DNA of 14,617 bases from Candidatus Bathyarchaeota archaeon (lineage in GTDB: Archaea; Thermoproteota; CALKCG01; B24; JAGTQN01), in assembly GCA_018396395.1 (NCBI GenBank), contig JAGTQN010000010.1, positions 13,320-27,936 on the forward strand, written 5' to 3'. The notes beneath the pieces were generated by a model. It ran no database searches, was not told the origin of the DNA, and saw only the letters and a program-made list of their open reading frames with translations. Below are positions 1 to 6,567 of the stretch, one piece after another; the first letter of the stretch is position 1, and each line of letters begins with the position of its first letter. A program made the translations under genes and the position numbers.

Positions 1-74
1 AAGACTTCCTTCATCTTTCCCTTCCATTCCTCCAAGGCATTCTTATACTCGCTCCACGATTCGCTATCCTCCAT
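1..74 (-). CDS. N-terminus of an unrecognised gene, cut by the window edge
   Basis: The first 24 codons of a minus-strand gene run off the left edge. The protein begins MEDSESWSEYKNALEEWKGK, a charged, probably helical start that I do not recognise. The ATG at 74 is supported by a ribosome site (AAGGTGA) about five bases upstream and by a TATA-like element at 121-128. A tandem palindrome lies between TATA and ATG, so expression is probably controlled by a repressor, possibly the gene's own product; that last point is inference. The reading is short, so the identity is open, but start, ribosome site, operator and promoter line up well. Confidence 0.6.
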   Translation of the reverse strand, partial: MEDSESWSEYKNALEEWKGKMKEV

Positions 75-85
75 AAAATCACCTT

Positions 86-116
86 GTAAACAATTTACAT
101 TATGTAAATCGTTTAC
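86..116. promoter_or_regulatory. Tandem-palindrome operator (GTAAA-N3-TTTAC twice)
   Basis: Two 13-bp palindromes of the form GTAAA-N3-TTTAC lie at 86-98 and 104-116, centres 18 bp apart. Together they form a 31-bp inverted repeat centred on 101, in which only position 92/110 (besides the odd centre) fails to pair. The block lies between the TATA-like element (121-128) and the ATG at 74, covering the expected transcription start near 99. That is the usual place for an archaeal repressor site. Which regulator binds it cannot be told from the sequence. Confidence 0.75.
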
Positions 117-120
117 GAGG

Positions 121-128
121 GATATAAA
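121..128 (-). promoter_or_regulatory. TATA box of the left-edge gene
   Basis: On the minus strand this reads TTTATATC. A start of transcription about 25 bases downstream would fall near 99, inside the tandem palindrome, and leave a leader of roughly 25 bases that includes the GGTGA ribosome site. Confidence 0.55.
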
Positions 129-256
129 TGTTTTAGGGCGCTTGCTCAAAACGGACTCGATCCGAGCTATTGGATAAACCTATTTCGAAGAAGGTATTCT
201 CCCAAATAAGGAGGCTAATCCAAGCCCGTGGCTTTTCTAGGCTTCTATGCCTCTAA

Positions 257-687
257 GGATCCTTCCCCCTATGTAGACATTTTAGGCTTTGTAAAAACAT
301 GGAGGCTAAAGGGGGAGAAATGATGGGCTATGATGGCTCTAAGCATAGGAAGGGCTCAAAGGTTCATGCATACATGAATGGAGGCTCCATGTCTTTAATA
401 GCCTTTGGACCTGGAAATGGGACGATTCCAAGAGGTTCGATGGGTTTCCAGAAGGCTTAGAAAGGCTCCAAAGGGGCTTTGCGCCGATTCTGCTTAGGAT
501 ACAGAAGCCATAAGGGAGGCCATCGTCCATGAATGTGAGGCGAACAAAACATATCCGCGAACCCTATGGTAGGAAGCCTATACCGTACGATGCTGAGCTA
601 TACAAGGGGATGGAATCTGCCGTTGGGAGGTTCTATGGATGGCTTAAAAGCCTTAGAAGAATAATCATAAGGTATGAAAGGCGATAA
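257..687 (+). pseudogene. Decayed IS5-like DDE transposase
   Basis: Several reading frames together spell the C-terminal two thirds of a DDE transposase (Pfam DDE_Tnp_1 type, IS5-like). Frame 2 (257-460) contains GYDGSKHRKGSKVHAYM, the conserved GYDG-K-KG-K-H strand. Frame 3 (about 432-560) contains ADSA, a stop, then DTEAIREAI, matching the usual ADSAYD...IR block with the tyrosine codon turned into TAG; this D would be the second catalytic aspartate. Frame 1 (529-687) contains GMESAVGRFYGWLKSLRRI and ends IIIRYERR, the E-helix with the catalytic glutamate and the family's RYER ending. At least two frameshifts and two in-frame stops make it dead. A frame-3 stretch from 219 (with YVDILGF) may be the region of the first aspartate. 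Flanking terminal repeats were not identified. Confidence 0.75.
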
Positions 688-810
688 CCTATAAAGCCCT
701 CATGACCTTAGCATGCATAATAATACACCTAAGATACGGAATTTAAGATGAATTCTAGGTAAATGTCAGTCATAAGCGGAAAGCTAGTTGCTTCCTTAAG
801 CTATTGAGGA

Positions 811-1158
811 TCACTTCACGTCTTCTCTTCCAAGCAATGGGAAGGCTATAATCTCCCCTTTTATCGTATCTCTTTTTCTAAGTATACCTATCCCGTAGTC
901 TGCGTTAAGGAATCTGCCAAATGTTTCGGCTTTTACTTCCACATTATGAACTCTTCCATGATACTTCTCTTCCGGGAAGGCCGGGTGGGTTGTCTTGGCA
1001 ACATCTTTTACAAGGGTTTTTGGGCTGAGTATAGAGAGTATTCGCTGATTTCCGAAGTCTATATCAAAGCATCTGTAGGCTGGAAATACCATTCGCATCC
1101 CATCGCTGATGAAGAGGAATATATTTCTGTTCTGAACAGGGAGAAGGCCCCTTGGCAT
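811..1158 (-). CDS. Small hypothetical protein, 115 aa
   Basis: I do not recognise this protein. It is 115 residues from the ATG at 1158, with no obvious membrane segment or signal peptide and no cysteine cluster. Its composition is mixed hydrophobic and charged like a folded domain, and it ends LLGREDVK. The frame stays open upstream to a stop near 1220 without an earlier ATG or GTG; a TTG at 1164 is an alternative. A TATA-like run (minus strand TTTATTTTA, about 1180-1190) sits about 26 bases ahead of ATG 1158, which fits a leaderless transcript. The opposite-strand frame at 946-1188 reads less like a protein. It lies between two pseudogenes, so it may itself be a truncated remnant. Confidence 0.5.
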   Translation of the reverse strand: MPRGLLPVQNRNIFLFISDGMRMVFPAYRCFDIDFGNQRILSILSPKTLVKDVAKTTHPAFPEEKYHGRVHNVEVKAETFGRFLNADYGIGILRKRDTIKGEIIAFPLLGREDVK

Positions 1159-1190
1159 GTCCAAACCTTCTTTTCCGGCATAAAATAAAT

Positions 1191-1213
1191 CTCTCCTCTC
1201 AACCTGAGGAGAG
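1191..1213. repeat. Perfect 8-bp stem hairpin
   Basis: CTCTCCTC (1191-1198) pairs with GAGGAGAG (1206-1213) around the loop TCAACCT. It lies directly upstream of the hypothetical gene's TATA region. It could be a regulatory site or a remnant of the repeat family seen at 1317-1387, which uses the same GAGGAGA core. Confidence 0.5.
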
Positions 1214-1316
1214 ACTAACTACATAATATGCGACCTTAATCGAATCGAGGCTTCCATCAGCATATTGAAAATTCTTCAAGAACTTAATGGTTTCATCCAC
1301 CTTTACTGGATGAGCG

Positions 1317-1387
1317 CCCAACATGCCCATTTTAAATATAATGGACATGTTAGGAGGAGAGACTTATCTCCTCCCAACATGCCCCAT
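1317..1387. repeat. Nested inverted-repeat cluster in a 400-bp non-coding stretch
   Basis: A 14-bp motif CCCAACATGCCCAT (1317-1330) is followed by a 10-base A/T loop and its near-perfect inverse ATGGACATGTTAGG (1341-1354; two mismatches). Overlapping this is a second, perfect stem GGAGGAGA (1353-1360) / TCTCCTCC (1367-1374) with loop GACTTA. The motif then appears again as CCCAACATGCCCCAT (1373-1387). That makes three copies of one motif (plus, minus, plus) with a hairpin between copies two and three. The surrounding 1214-1558 has no credible gene. It could be a structured RNA, a regulator site or the relic of a small mobile element. Confidence 0.6.
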
Positions 1388-1408
1388 ACTTTAATAGCTG
1401 TGGGTGCC

Positions 1409-1438
1409 TCGTCTCGTATCGTTTCGTATCGCATCGTC
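1409..1438. repeat. Pentanucleotide tandem array TCGTN, six units
   Basis: Six successive pentamers read TCGTC, TCGTA, TCGTT, TCGTA, TCGCA, TCGTC. The array is imperfect at the fifth base and once at the fourth. It lies in non-coding DNA and is the first of four pentamer arrays in this window. Confidence 0.7.
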
Positions 1439-1558
1439 TTTATTATCCTTTATCCTAGAAAGGTTCTGTAGTTTTTATATTATCCTTGGATTCAGAATCC
1501 GACTTTCGTTATGTTGTTACGCATCCTATCGAAATTATAGAGCCCAAAGTCTGGTCAG

Positions 1559-1944
1559 CTATTCTTGAGTTCTTGGAGTTATCGTCTTGACCTGTTTGAT
1601 GGCATATTCAGCCTCTTCAGGGTTGTAGACCCCTCGTAAAAGGCTTCATCACGGAGCGTTTTCATCGACACTGTAAGGGTTCTTAATTCTTCCCTGTCCA
1701 TTTTTCTAAGCAGGGAATTGTATTCGGTGTGGGATTTGGCGTTATTCCCAGTTTACCGTTTATAAGAGTTTAAGGTAGCCAACGCAGGGAAGAAGGCCTT
1801 GTCCACAGCGTTTCTGTAAAGCATTACATCCTTCGTTTAAGGCTTTCTCGAACTCTTCTTCAGCGTATTTCAGAATCTCTTTAGCAGTCTCCAAGGCAAC
1901 AGCCTAGCTTCCTTAGGAATTGAAGATGCGCCTAGCTCGGTCAT
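1559..1944 (-). pseudogene. Decayed HEPN-like (PaREP1-type) helical protein
   Basis: Reading the minus strand through frame changes gives a convincing helical protein: MTELGASSIPKEA at the start (ATG 1944), then ALETAKEILKYAEEEFEKAL, VDKAFFPALATLNSYK, SHTEYNSLLRKMDREELRTL, MKTLRDEAFYEG and VYNPEEAEYAIKQVKTI, ending at TAG 1559-1561. The E-rich first helix, the VDKAF helix and the final L-DEAFYEGVY block resemble archaeal HEPN/PaREP1-type small proteins, whose intact members often carry LHDEAFYEG or LH-FYEG at this point. Here the histidine reads arginine. At least four frame changes and several stops show it is dead. Intact HEPN relatives often act as nucleases or partners of nucleotidyltransferases. 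The family assignment is from pattern memory; the decay is directly visible. Confidence 0.6.
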
Positions 1945-1980
1945 TCTGCCGTTCCAAGTAATTTTGTTCACGCGGTTGAC

Positions 1981-2015
1981 TAGGCTAGGATAGGATTAAA
2001 TGAAATGAAAGGAAG
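1981..2015. repeat. Degenerate pentamer array (TAGGA / TGAAA units)
   Basis: Seven consecutive pentamers read TAGGC, TAGGA, TAGGA, TTAAA, TGAAA, TGAAA, GGAAG. The phase is kept while the unit drifts, as expected of an aged tandem array. It lies in the 212-bp gap between the HEPN-like pseudogene and the M81 gene, where a small CGAGG-T5-CCTCG hairpin (2035-2049) is also present. Confidence 0.4.
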
Positions 2016-2156
2016 TAAAGGGCATGGAGTCTTCCGAGGTTTTTCCTCGCCTCTAAGAAGGACTTGGAGGACTTGGAGGGCCTACGTATGGCATAACCTA
2101 TTACAAGCGTCCGGCGAGTCCATCCCTCCGCGCAGTATAGGCTTGCGTTTTTAAAG

Positions 2157-3683
2157 CTATAAAGGATCCAATGGAAACACAGGCCTTGGCACGTTCTTGA
2201 AGATAAGGCCTCTATAACTAGGGCTTGTGGAGCCCGGGGTATCGACTTCAATGATTTCCTTTGCTATACGTTCAAAGGAAGCCCTATGGGCCTGATGGGA
2301 CTTCACAACGACGATCTTCCTCTCCGATGGATCGACACCCACGGCCTTATAATAGTCCTGTTCCATTCCCACCCTTCCTTCTGAGACTATGATCTCAATC
2401 CCATTCACCTGCAGAAGCGCCGTCCTGCCCACGTCCGCACTTCTCCAGGCTTCCTTCGGTAGGATGGCTTCCCGGACATCATATCCTCCATGGTGGGGTC
2501 CTCGGATTATGTACTTTCCATCGAAGAGGGTCTTTACCCTTGCCCTAACCCTTACGGGCTTGTAGAACCTTCTATCGATCTTGCCTCCAACCTCAAGCTC
2601 CAAGGTACTTCCAATGCCCGAGGCTATAGCTTTGGCTACGGCCTCAGGATCCCTTATCGGTACGACGGCATCCTCAGCCCCAAGCCTTAAAAGGGCTTCA
2701 AGGATGACTGTGTTGTCACAGGGGGCCCCTCCTCCCGAATTGTCGCCAACATCTACGAGGACGATGGGCCCCTTTGGAGCCCTTATGGCCCTCTCCACCG
2801 CCTCCTCCACCTGTATTAAGGGACGAACCTTCAGGAACTCGTGGCGAGCCTCCCAGACCATTTCGGCAACCTCCCCCGCCACTCCTTCGGCCAAAGGGGC
2901 ATCCCCGTCACTTATGGCAAGGACAGAGGTTAGCGCCTCAGGAATGTCTGCCCAAGGAAAGCCGATAAAGACCGATAAATCGAGGATGCCTGGCGTCTTC
3001 TCCTTCTCTAAGTCGAGGACCTTCTTCATAATCCTCGCAAAGGGTAGGCGCTCCTCTTCCGCCGGGCTATAGGCCCAGGTACTCATTCCAAGGTTCGGCC
3101 CAAGCATAGGCAACCTCTTTAACCGCATAACAGGTTTCACCTCGCCCTTTAACATGGAAAGCAAAAGCCTGGCCGCCTTCCTACCCCTTTCGTATAGGTC
3201 GACATGGGGGTTTGTCCTGTAACCCAAGAGAAGGTTGGAAGTCCTAAGCTTCAGATCTGTTATGTTTCCGTGGATGTCCAGAACTGCGGCTATAGGGATC
3301 CCTTCGCCCAAGAGTTCCCTGATTTCCTTAAGGAGGATCCCCTCACCGTCTGGATAGCCCTCGGCAACCATGGCTCCGTGAAGGTCTAGGAGAACTCCAT
3401 CAATCTTCCCAGCGTTTGCAATGCCCTTGAGCATCTCAGCCTTAAAGCGCTCGTAGCTTTTCCTGCCTATGATGCCCGTGGCTCCCCAGAATACCCTGAG
3501 AATCGGGATAGCCTCAGCCCCAGCCTCCCTCAGGATATCGAGGAATCCACCAATGACGGTCTTCTTGCCTTCGTGTCTAGAAATGAGCCCTTGGCCGAAG
3601 GATACCCCCTCAGCTTTCTCGACAGGACCCTCGGCGCTGAATGCATTGGATTCGGCTCCAAATCCTCCTATGGCTATACGCAT
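2157..3683 (-). CDS. M81 family metallopeptidase (MlrC-like)
   Basis: This 508-residue protein has the full two-part architecture of the MlrC/microcystinase C family. The N-terminal DUF1485-type domain (about 1-290) shows the metal-site signatures LLDLHGAM (98-105) and VLDIHGN (134-140), then YRTNPHVDLYERG (155-167). The C-terminal MlrC domain (about 305-500) has VDVGDNSGGGAPCDNT (310-325), GPHHGGYD (395-402), and KSHQAHRASF with DTPGSTSPSYRGL near the end. Members are predicted zinc hydrolases of small peptides or amides; MlrC finishes microcystin breakdown, but archaeal substrates are unknown and a toxin is unlikely here. It has no signal peptide, so it is cytoplasmic. The ATG at 3683 has a strong ribosome site (AGGAGGAG) about eight bases upstream. 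It is transcribed divergently from the sugar-acid dehydratase gene, 113 bp away, which hints at a shared scavenging role. Confidence 0.9.
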   Translation of the reverse strand: MRIAIGGFGAESNAFSAEGPVEKAEGVSFGQGLISRHEGKKTVIGGFLDILREAGAEAIPILRVFWGATGIIGRKSYERFKAEMLKGIANAGKIDGVLLDLHGAMVAEGYPDGEGILLKEIRELLGEGIPIAAVLDIHGNITDLKLRTSNLLLGYRTNPHVDLYERGRKAARLLLSMLKGEVKPVMRLKRLPMLGPNLGMSTWAYSPAEEERLPFARIMKKVLDLEKEKTPGILDLSVFIGFPWADIPEALTSVLAISDGDAPLAEGVAGEVAEMVWEARHEFLKVRPLIQVEEAVERAIRAPKGPIVLVDVGDNSGGGAPCDNTVILEALLRLGAEDAVVPIRDPEAVAKAIASGIGSTLELEVGGKIDRRFYKPVRVRARVKTLFDGKYIIRGPHHGGYDVREAILPKEAWRSADVGRTALLQVNGIEIIVSEGRVGMEQDYYKAVGVDPSERKIVVVKSHQAHRASFERIAKEIIEVDTPGSTSPSYRGLIFKNVPRPVFPLDPL

Positions 3684-3771
3684 TCCCGGCTCCTCCTAAA
3701 CGATCTGTACAACGACTCACGAAATTCCTAACGAAGCCCACAGTTACTAGAGCCTTAGAACTTAAAAGCCC

Positions 3772-3779
3772 TTTATAAT
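3772..3779 (+). promoter_or_regulatory. TATA box of the acid-sugar dehydratase gene
   Basis: TTTATAAT lies about 21 bases ahead of the ATG at 3797, so the transcript should start at or very near the start codon (leaderless). The 113-bp divergent region also serves the M81 gene on the other strand. No clear shared operator was found in it. Confidence 0.55.
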
Positions 3780-3796
3780 TAAAGAAGGGTACCGAT

Positions 3797-4957
3797 ATGA
3801 AGATCACGGATGTAAAGGCATTGAGGGTTGTTTATCCGAATCCCTCCAGGGTTTCCTATCCCATGGTAAGGCCCTTGGACATATACCCAAGGTTTAGGAG
3901 AACGCCTGGAGGCCCTCCACCTGCAATGGCCTCGGCAGCCTTTGTTAAGGTCGAGACAGACGAGGGTATCAATAGCCTCGTAAGGGCTGGAGGAGCTTCC
4001 ATCGGAGGCGAGCTTCAAGCCCACATAGCCGCCAACTACCTTAAGCCTATCCTTCTTGGCGAGGATCCCTTCAATGTCGAAATGCTATGGGATCAGATGT
4101 TCAAGGCAAGCTTCAGCTATGGGAGGAAGGGAGCCGTCATCATGGCGATGAGCATCATCGACTCGGCCCTATGGGACATCATAGGAAAGGCGAAGAAGGA
4201 GCCCGTCTATAGACTCCTTGGCGGAAGGACGAGGGATAGGATTCGATGCTACGCAAGTCATCTCCATCCTCTACCGGCTGAGGAGCTAGCCGCCGAGGCG
4301 AGGGGCTACGTAGAAGAGGGATATACGGCTATGAAGATGCGTTTCATAGCTGGTCCTGCAGATGGGCTGCCCGGGATGGATAGGAACTTTGAACTCGTGA
4401 AGGTTGTGAGGGATGCCATTGGCTATGAAATCGAGCTTATGGCTGACTGCTGGACGAGCTGGAGCCTTCCCTATGCCATCAAGATGATTCGGAGGCTGGA
4501 GCGTTTTGAGTTAAGCTGGATCGAGGAGCCCCTGCCTCCGGACGATATAGAGGGCTATGTGAGGCTTAGGAGGCTCGTAGAAACGCCCATATCGGCTGGG
4601 GAGCATGAGTATACGCTTCTGGGCTTCAAGGAGCTGATTACGAGGGGGGCCGTCGACATAGTTCAACCGGACCTTACATGGTGTGGGGGCATCACGGAGA
4701 TCCGAAAAGTCTGCGCCTTGGCGGAGGCCTTCGATGTGCAAGTAATCCCCCATGCCAGCGCTCCCCCTAGCCTCCATCTCATCATGTCCCAGAAACCAAG
4801 CGTATGCCCTATGGCCGAGTACCTGACTAAGTATGCGATCCATGAGTTTGAGAAGAATCCTATCCGGCCAAAGGGAGGTTACATAGAGCTCCCAGACAAT
4901 CCGGGGCTAGGGGTCGAGCTGGATGAGGAGCTAATAAAGCGATATATCGTGGCATAA
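3797..4957 (+). CDS. Enolase-superfamily acid-sugar dehydratase (L-rhamnonate dehydratase-like)
   Basis: This 386-residue member of the mandelate racemase group has the N-terminal capping domain (1-140) and the TIM barrel (145-375). Metal ligands are visible as D217 (MADCW), E243 (WIEEP) and E269 (GEHEYT); the Asp-His catalytic pair is D292 (QPDLTWCGG) and H319 (IPHAS). The GEHEYT-LGF and QPD-WCGG-TE blocks are those of the L-rhamnonate dehydratase branch, which dehydrates L-rhamnonate and related acid sugars to 2-keto-3-deoxy acids in a cytoplasmic, magnesium-dependent reaction. A KMRF motif (180-183) stands where other branches have KxK. At 386 residues it is slightly shorter than the bacterial enzyme (about 400). 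The exact substrate (rhamnonate, fuconate, gluconate or similar) cannot be fixed from sequence. No aldolase or sugar dehydrogenase gene lies beside it, so the rest of a pathway must be elsewhere. Confidence 0.85.
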   Translation: MKITDVKALRVVYPNPSRVSYPMVRPLDIYPRFRRTPGGPPPAMASAAFVKVETDEGINSLVRAGGASIGGELQAHIAANYLKPILLGEDPFNVEMLWDQMFKASFSYGRKGAVIMAMSIIDSALWDIIGKAKKEPVYRLLGGRTRDRIRCYASHLHPLPAEELAAEARGYVEEGYTAMKMRFIAGPADGLPGMDRNFELVKVVRDAIGYEIELMADCWTSWSLPYAIKMIRRLERFELSWIEEPLPPDDIEGYVRLRRLVETPISAGEHEYTLLGFKELITRGAVDIVQPDLTWCGGITEIRKVCALAEAFDVQVIPHASAPPSLHLIMSQKPSVCPMAEYLTKYAIHEFEKNPIRPKGGYIELPDNPGLGVELDEELIKRYIVA

Positions 4958-5029
4958 ATGATGTAATGTAAAACATCGGAAGCCCCGACCGTGCGTATCG
5001 CTTATAGGCTGGAGGATATGGACGGGGCG

Positions 5030-5055
5030 AAAAGAAAAGAAAAGAAAAGAAAAAA
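5030..5055. repeat. Pentanucleotide tandem array (AAAAG)4
   Basis: Four perfect AAAAG units (5030-5049) followed by A6. It lies in the 312-bp non-coding stretch 4958-5269 between the dehydratase and the antiporter; apart from the antiporter TATA box near its right end I see nothing else there. Confidence 0.75.
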
Positions 5056-5224
5056 GGCCCCTCCGATTGAAATGGTCCGAATATGCGTAAAGTCGGCTAA
5101 AACAGTGGATCCTTGTGAAAGCTCCATAGAAAATATGGTTTAATTTGTGATAAAAGAAAAGGGCTATTGATGGATGGGAGGGAATTTTTGGTTAAGGGAA
5201 TCTATCTATTAGCTTGACCAAAAG

Positions 5225-5232
5225 CTATAAAT
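5225..5232 (+). promoter_or_regulatory. TATA box of the antiporter gene
   Basis: TATAAATA-type element (CTATAAAT) followed by A/T-rich DNA. A start about 25 bases downstream falls near 5255, which leaves a leader of about 15 bases before ATG 5270. Confidence 0.5.
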
Positions 5233-5269
5233 AATCTTTTAAATCCTCTATTGAAGCTTGAGACATCCC

Positions 5270-6472
5270 ATGACGATAATCTTAGACCCAGCTTTAAGGG
5301 CTGTGCTAAGTTTATGTATACTTATAGTGATAGCCAAAATTACGGCGGAGATATTTACTCCCCTTAAAATTCCGGTTCTTGGGGAGCTTCTCGCAGGAAT
5401 GGCATTCGGCCCTTATGCTTTAGGAACGGCCATTACGATCTATGGAGTTCCACTCGTGGAGTTTAATGAAATTGTCTTCGCCTTCGCGGAAATAGGTGGA
5501 ATTGTTTTATTGTTCCTCGCAGGACTTGAAACCTCTTTTGCGGAGTTAAAAGAAGTTCTCCCTTTTTCTATTCTAACAAGCAGCGTAGGAGTTATTCTCA
5601 CATTTATTTTGGGCTATTTATTCAGCCTTTTTTTGGGATTATCTCCTCAATCTGCGATTATTCTAGCGGCATCAATCTCTGTTACTGGCGCCGCCATTAC
5701 CATACGCATACTGGAGGATCTTCATCTTACATCCTTAAAAGAATCTAGGATCGTGATAAACGCTACAATGATTGACAGCATTTCTGGAGTGATTCTCCTA
5801 GCATTAGCTCGATCTGTTGCATTAAACTCAACATTCCCATCGATTTACAGCATAGTGGAAATGATGATAAAAGTGATCTTGCTAATGATTGTAATACTTG
5901 CTATAGGCGTTTACGTAATTCCCTATGTTGTGGATAAATCAGAGTGGAAAGTTGCTGGAAGCGTCGAGTCCCTTAGTATAGCCTCCTGTTTCTTTCTGGC
6001 TGCTTTAAGTCAAGCTATAGGACTTTCATCTTATGTAGGTGCGTTAATTGCTGGAATGGCTGTTGCAAGGGCAAAATCCATTAGACGTGTAAGAGAATTC
6101 ATCTTAACGATTTCCTTAATTTTTTCTCCAATGTTCTTTGGAGTGATGGGAGCTGTAGCAAATTTTAGCAGTTTCAGTCTATCTAATGTTGGTTTACTTA
6201 TTGTATTTATGTTGATTGCAATTATTGGGAAACTTTTAGGTTGCAGTTTACCAATTTTAGTTCTTTCTAGAAAGGATCTAAAAGCTTTTCATGTAGGGGT
6301 AAGTATGATTCCCAGAGGTGAGATAAGCATAATTATAGCTTCTATAGGTCTCTCAGCTGGGGTGGTAACTCCAGATCTATACTCTACCATCGTCCTTATG
6401 ATCTTGATAATAGCTTTCATAACATCGATATTCTTACATAAATCTTATAGTACAAAGTCAGAAAAATTATAA
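5270..6472 (+). CDS. CPA2-type cation/proton antiporter (Kef/NapA-like)
   Basis: This 400-residue integral membrane protein has about 11-12 hydrophobic segments. It carries the CPA2 landmarks LGELLAGMAFGP (37-48), FLAGLETSF (82-90), SYVGALIAGMAVARA (254-268), SPMFFGVMG (286-294), GKLLG (320-324) and MIPRGEISIII (346-356). It lacks the C-terminal TrkA-N domain of Kef channels and so resembles the short Na+/H+ exchangers. At the ion site, where many relatives read IDD-x-x-G, this one reads MIDSISG (167-173). One aspartate (D169) is kept and its neighbour is serine, which may alter ion coupling. ATG 5270 is preferred to a TTG at 5258 that would add four residues. Two hand-counted lines give about 35-40% GC, lower than about 52% in the HMGS gene, suggesting transfer or a different history. 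It has its own promoter and does not form an obvious operon with the ZIP gene 95 bp downstream. Confidence 0.85.
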   Translation: MTIILDPALRAVLSLCILIVIAKITAEIFTPLKIPVLGELLAGMAFGPYALGTAITIYGVPLVEFNEIVFAFAEIGGIVLLFLAGLETSFAELKEVLPFSILTSSVGVILTFILGYLFSLFLGLSPQSAIILAASISVTGAAITIRILEDLHLTSLKESRIVINATMIDSISGVILLALARSVALNSTFPSIYSIVEMMIKVILLMIVILAIGVYVIPYVVDKSEWKVAGSVESLSIASCFFLAALSQAIGLSSYVGALIAGMAVARAKSIRRVREFILTISLIFSPMFFGVMGAVANFSSFSLSNVGLLIVFMLIAIIGKLLGCSLPILVLSRKDLKAFHVGVSMIPRGEISIIIASIGLSAGVVTPDLYSTIVLMILIIAFITSIFLHKSYSTKSEKL

Positions 6473-6507
6473 AATGCATAAAAGCCAAAAATATCTTTAT
6501 TATCCAC

Positions 6508-6516
6508 AAATATAAG
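6508..6516 (+). promoter_or_regulatory. TATA-like element of the ZIP gene
   Basis: AAATATAAG. A start about 25 bases downstream falls near 6537, inside the 26-bp inverted repeat, leaving a leader of about 30 bases that ends in GGGTTAGGT ahead of ATG 6568. Confidence 0.5.
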
Positions 6517-6521
6517 CGCCA

Positions 6522-6547
6522 TAACAATAATAATTAACTTATTGTTA
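6522..6547. promoter_or_regulatory. Inverted repeat in the ZIP promoter, probable metal-responsive operator
   Basis: TAACAATAA (6522-6530) and TTATTGTTA (6539-6547) are perfect 9-bp inverted arms around the 8-base spacer TAATTAAC. The element covers the expected transcription start of the metal transporter gene. A dimeric metalloregulator (DtxR/MntR, Fur/Zur or ArsR type) is the natural guess. It does not match a consensus I can name with confidence. Confidence 0.65.
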
Positions 6548-6567
6548 AGCAGAGTCAAGGGTTAGGT

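Noticed and set aside
339..530. 63-residue minus-strand open frame
   Set aside because: Lies antisense to the decayed transposase, whose conserved motifs explain the region.
946..1188. 80-residue plus-strand frame
   Set aside because: Antisense to the 115-residue gene, which has the better promoter and composition.
1317..1387. CRISPR array
   Set aside because: The repeats are inverted and few, with no regular spacers and no cas genes nearby.
2581..3072. 163-residue plus-strand open frame
   Set aside because: Shadow of the M81 gene, rich in Ser, Pro and Ala, with no promoter or motif of its own.
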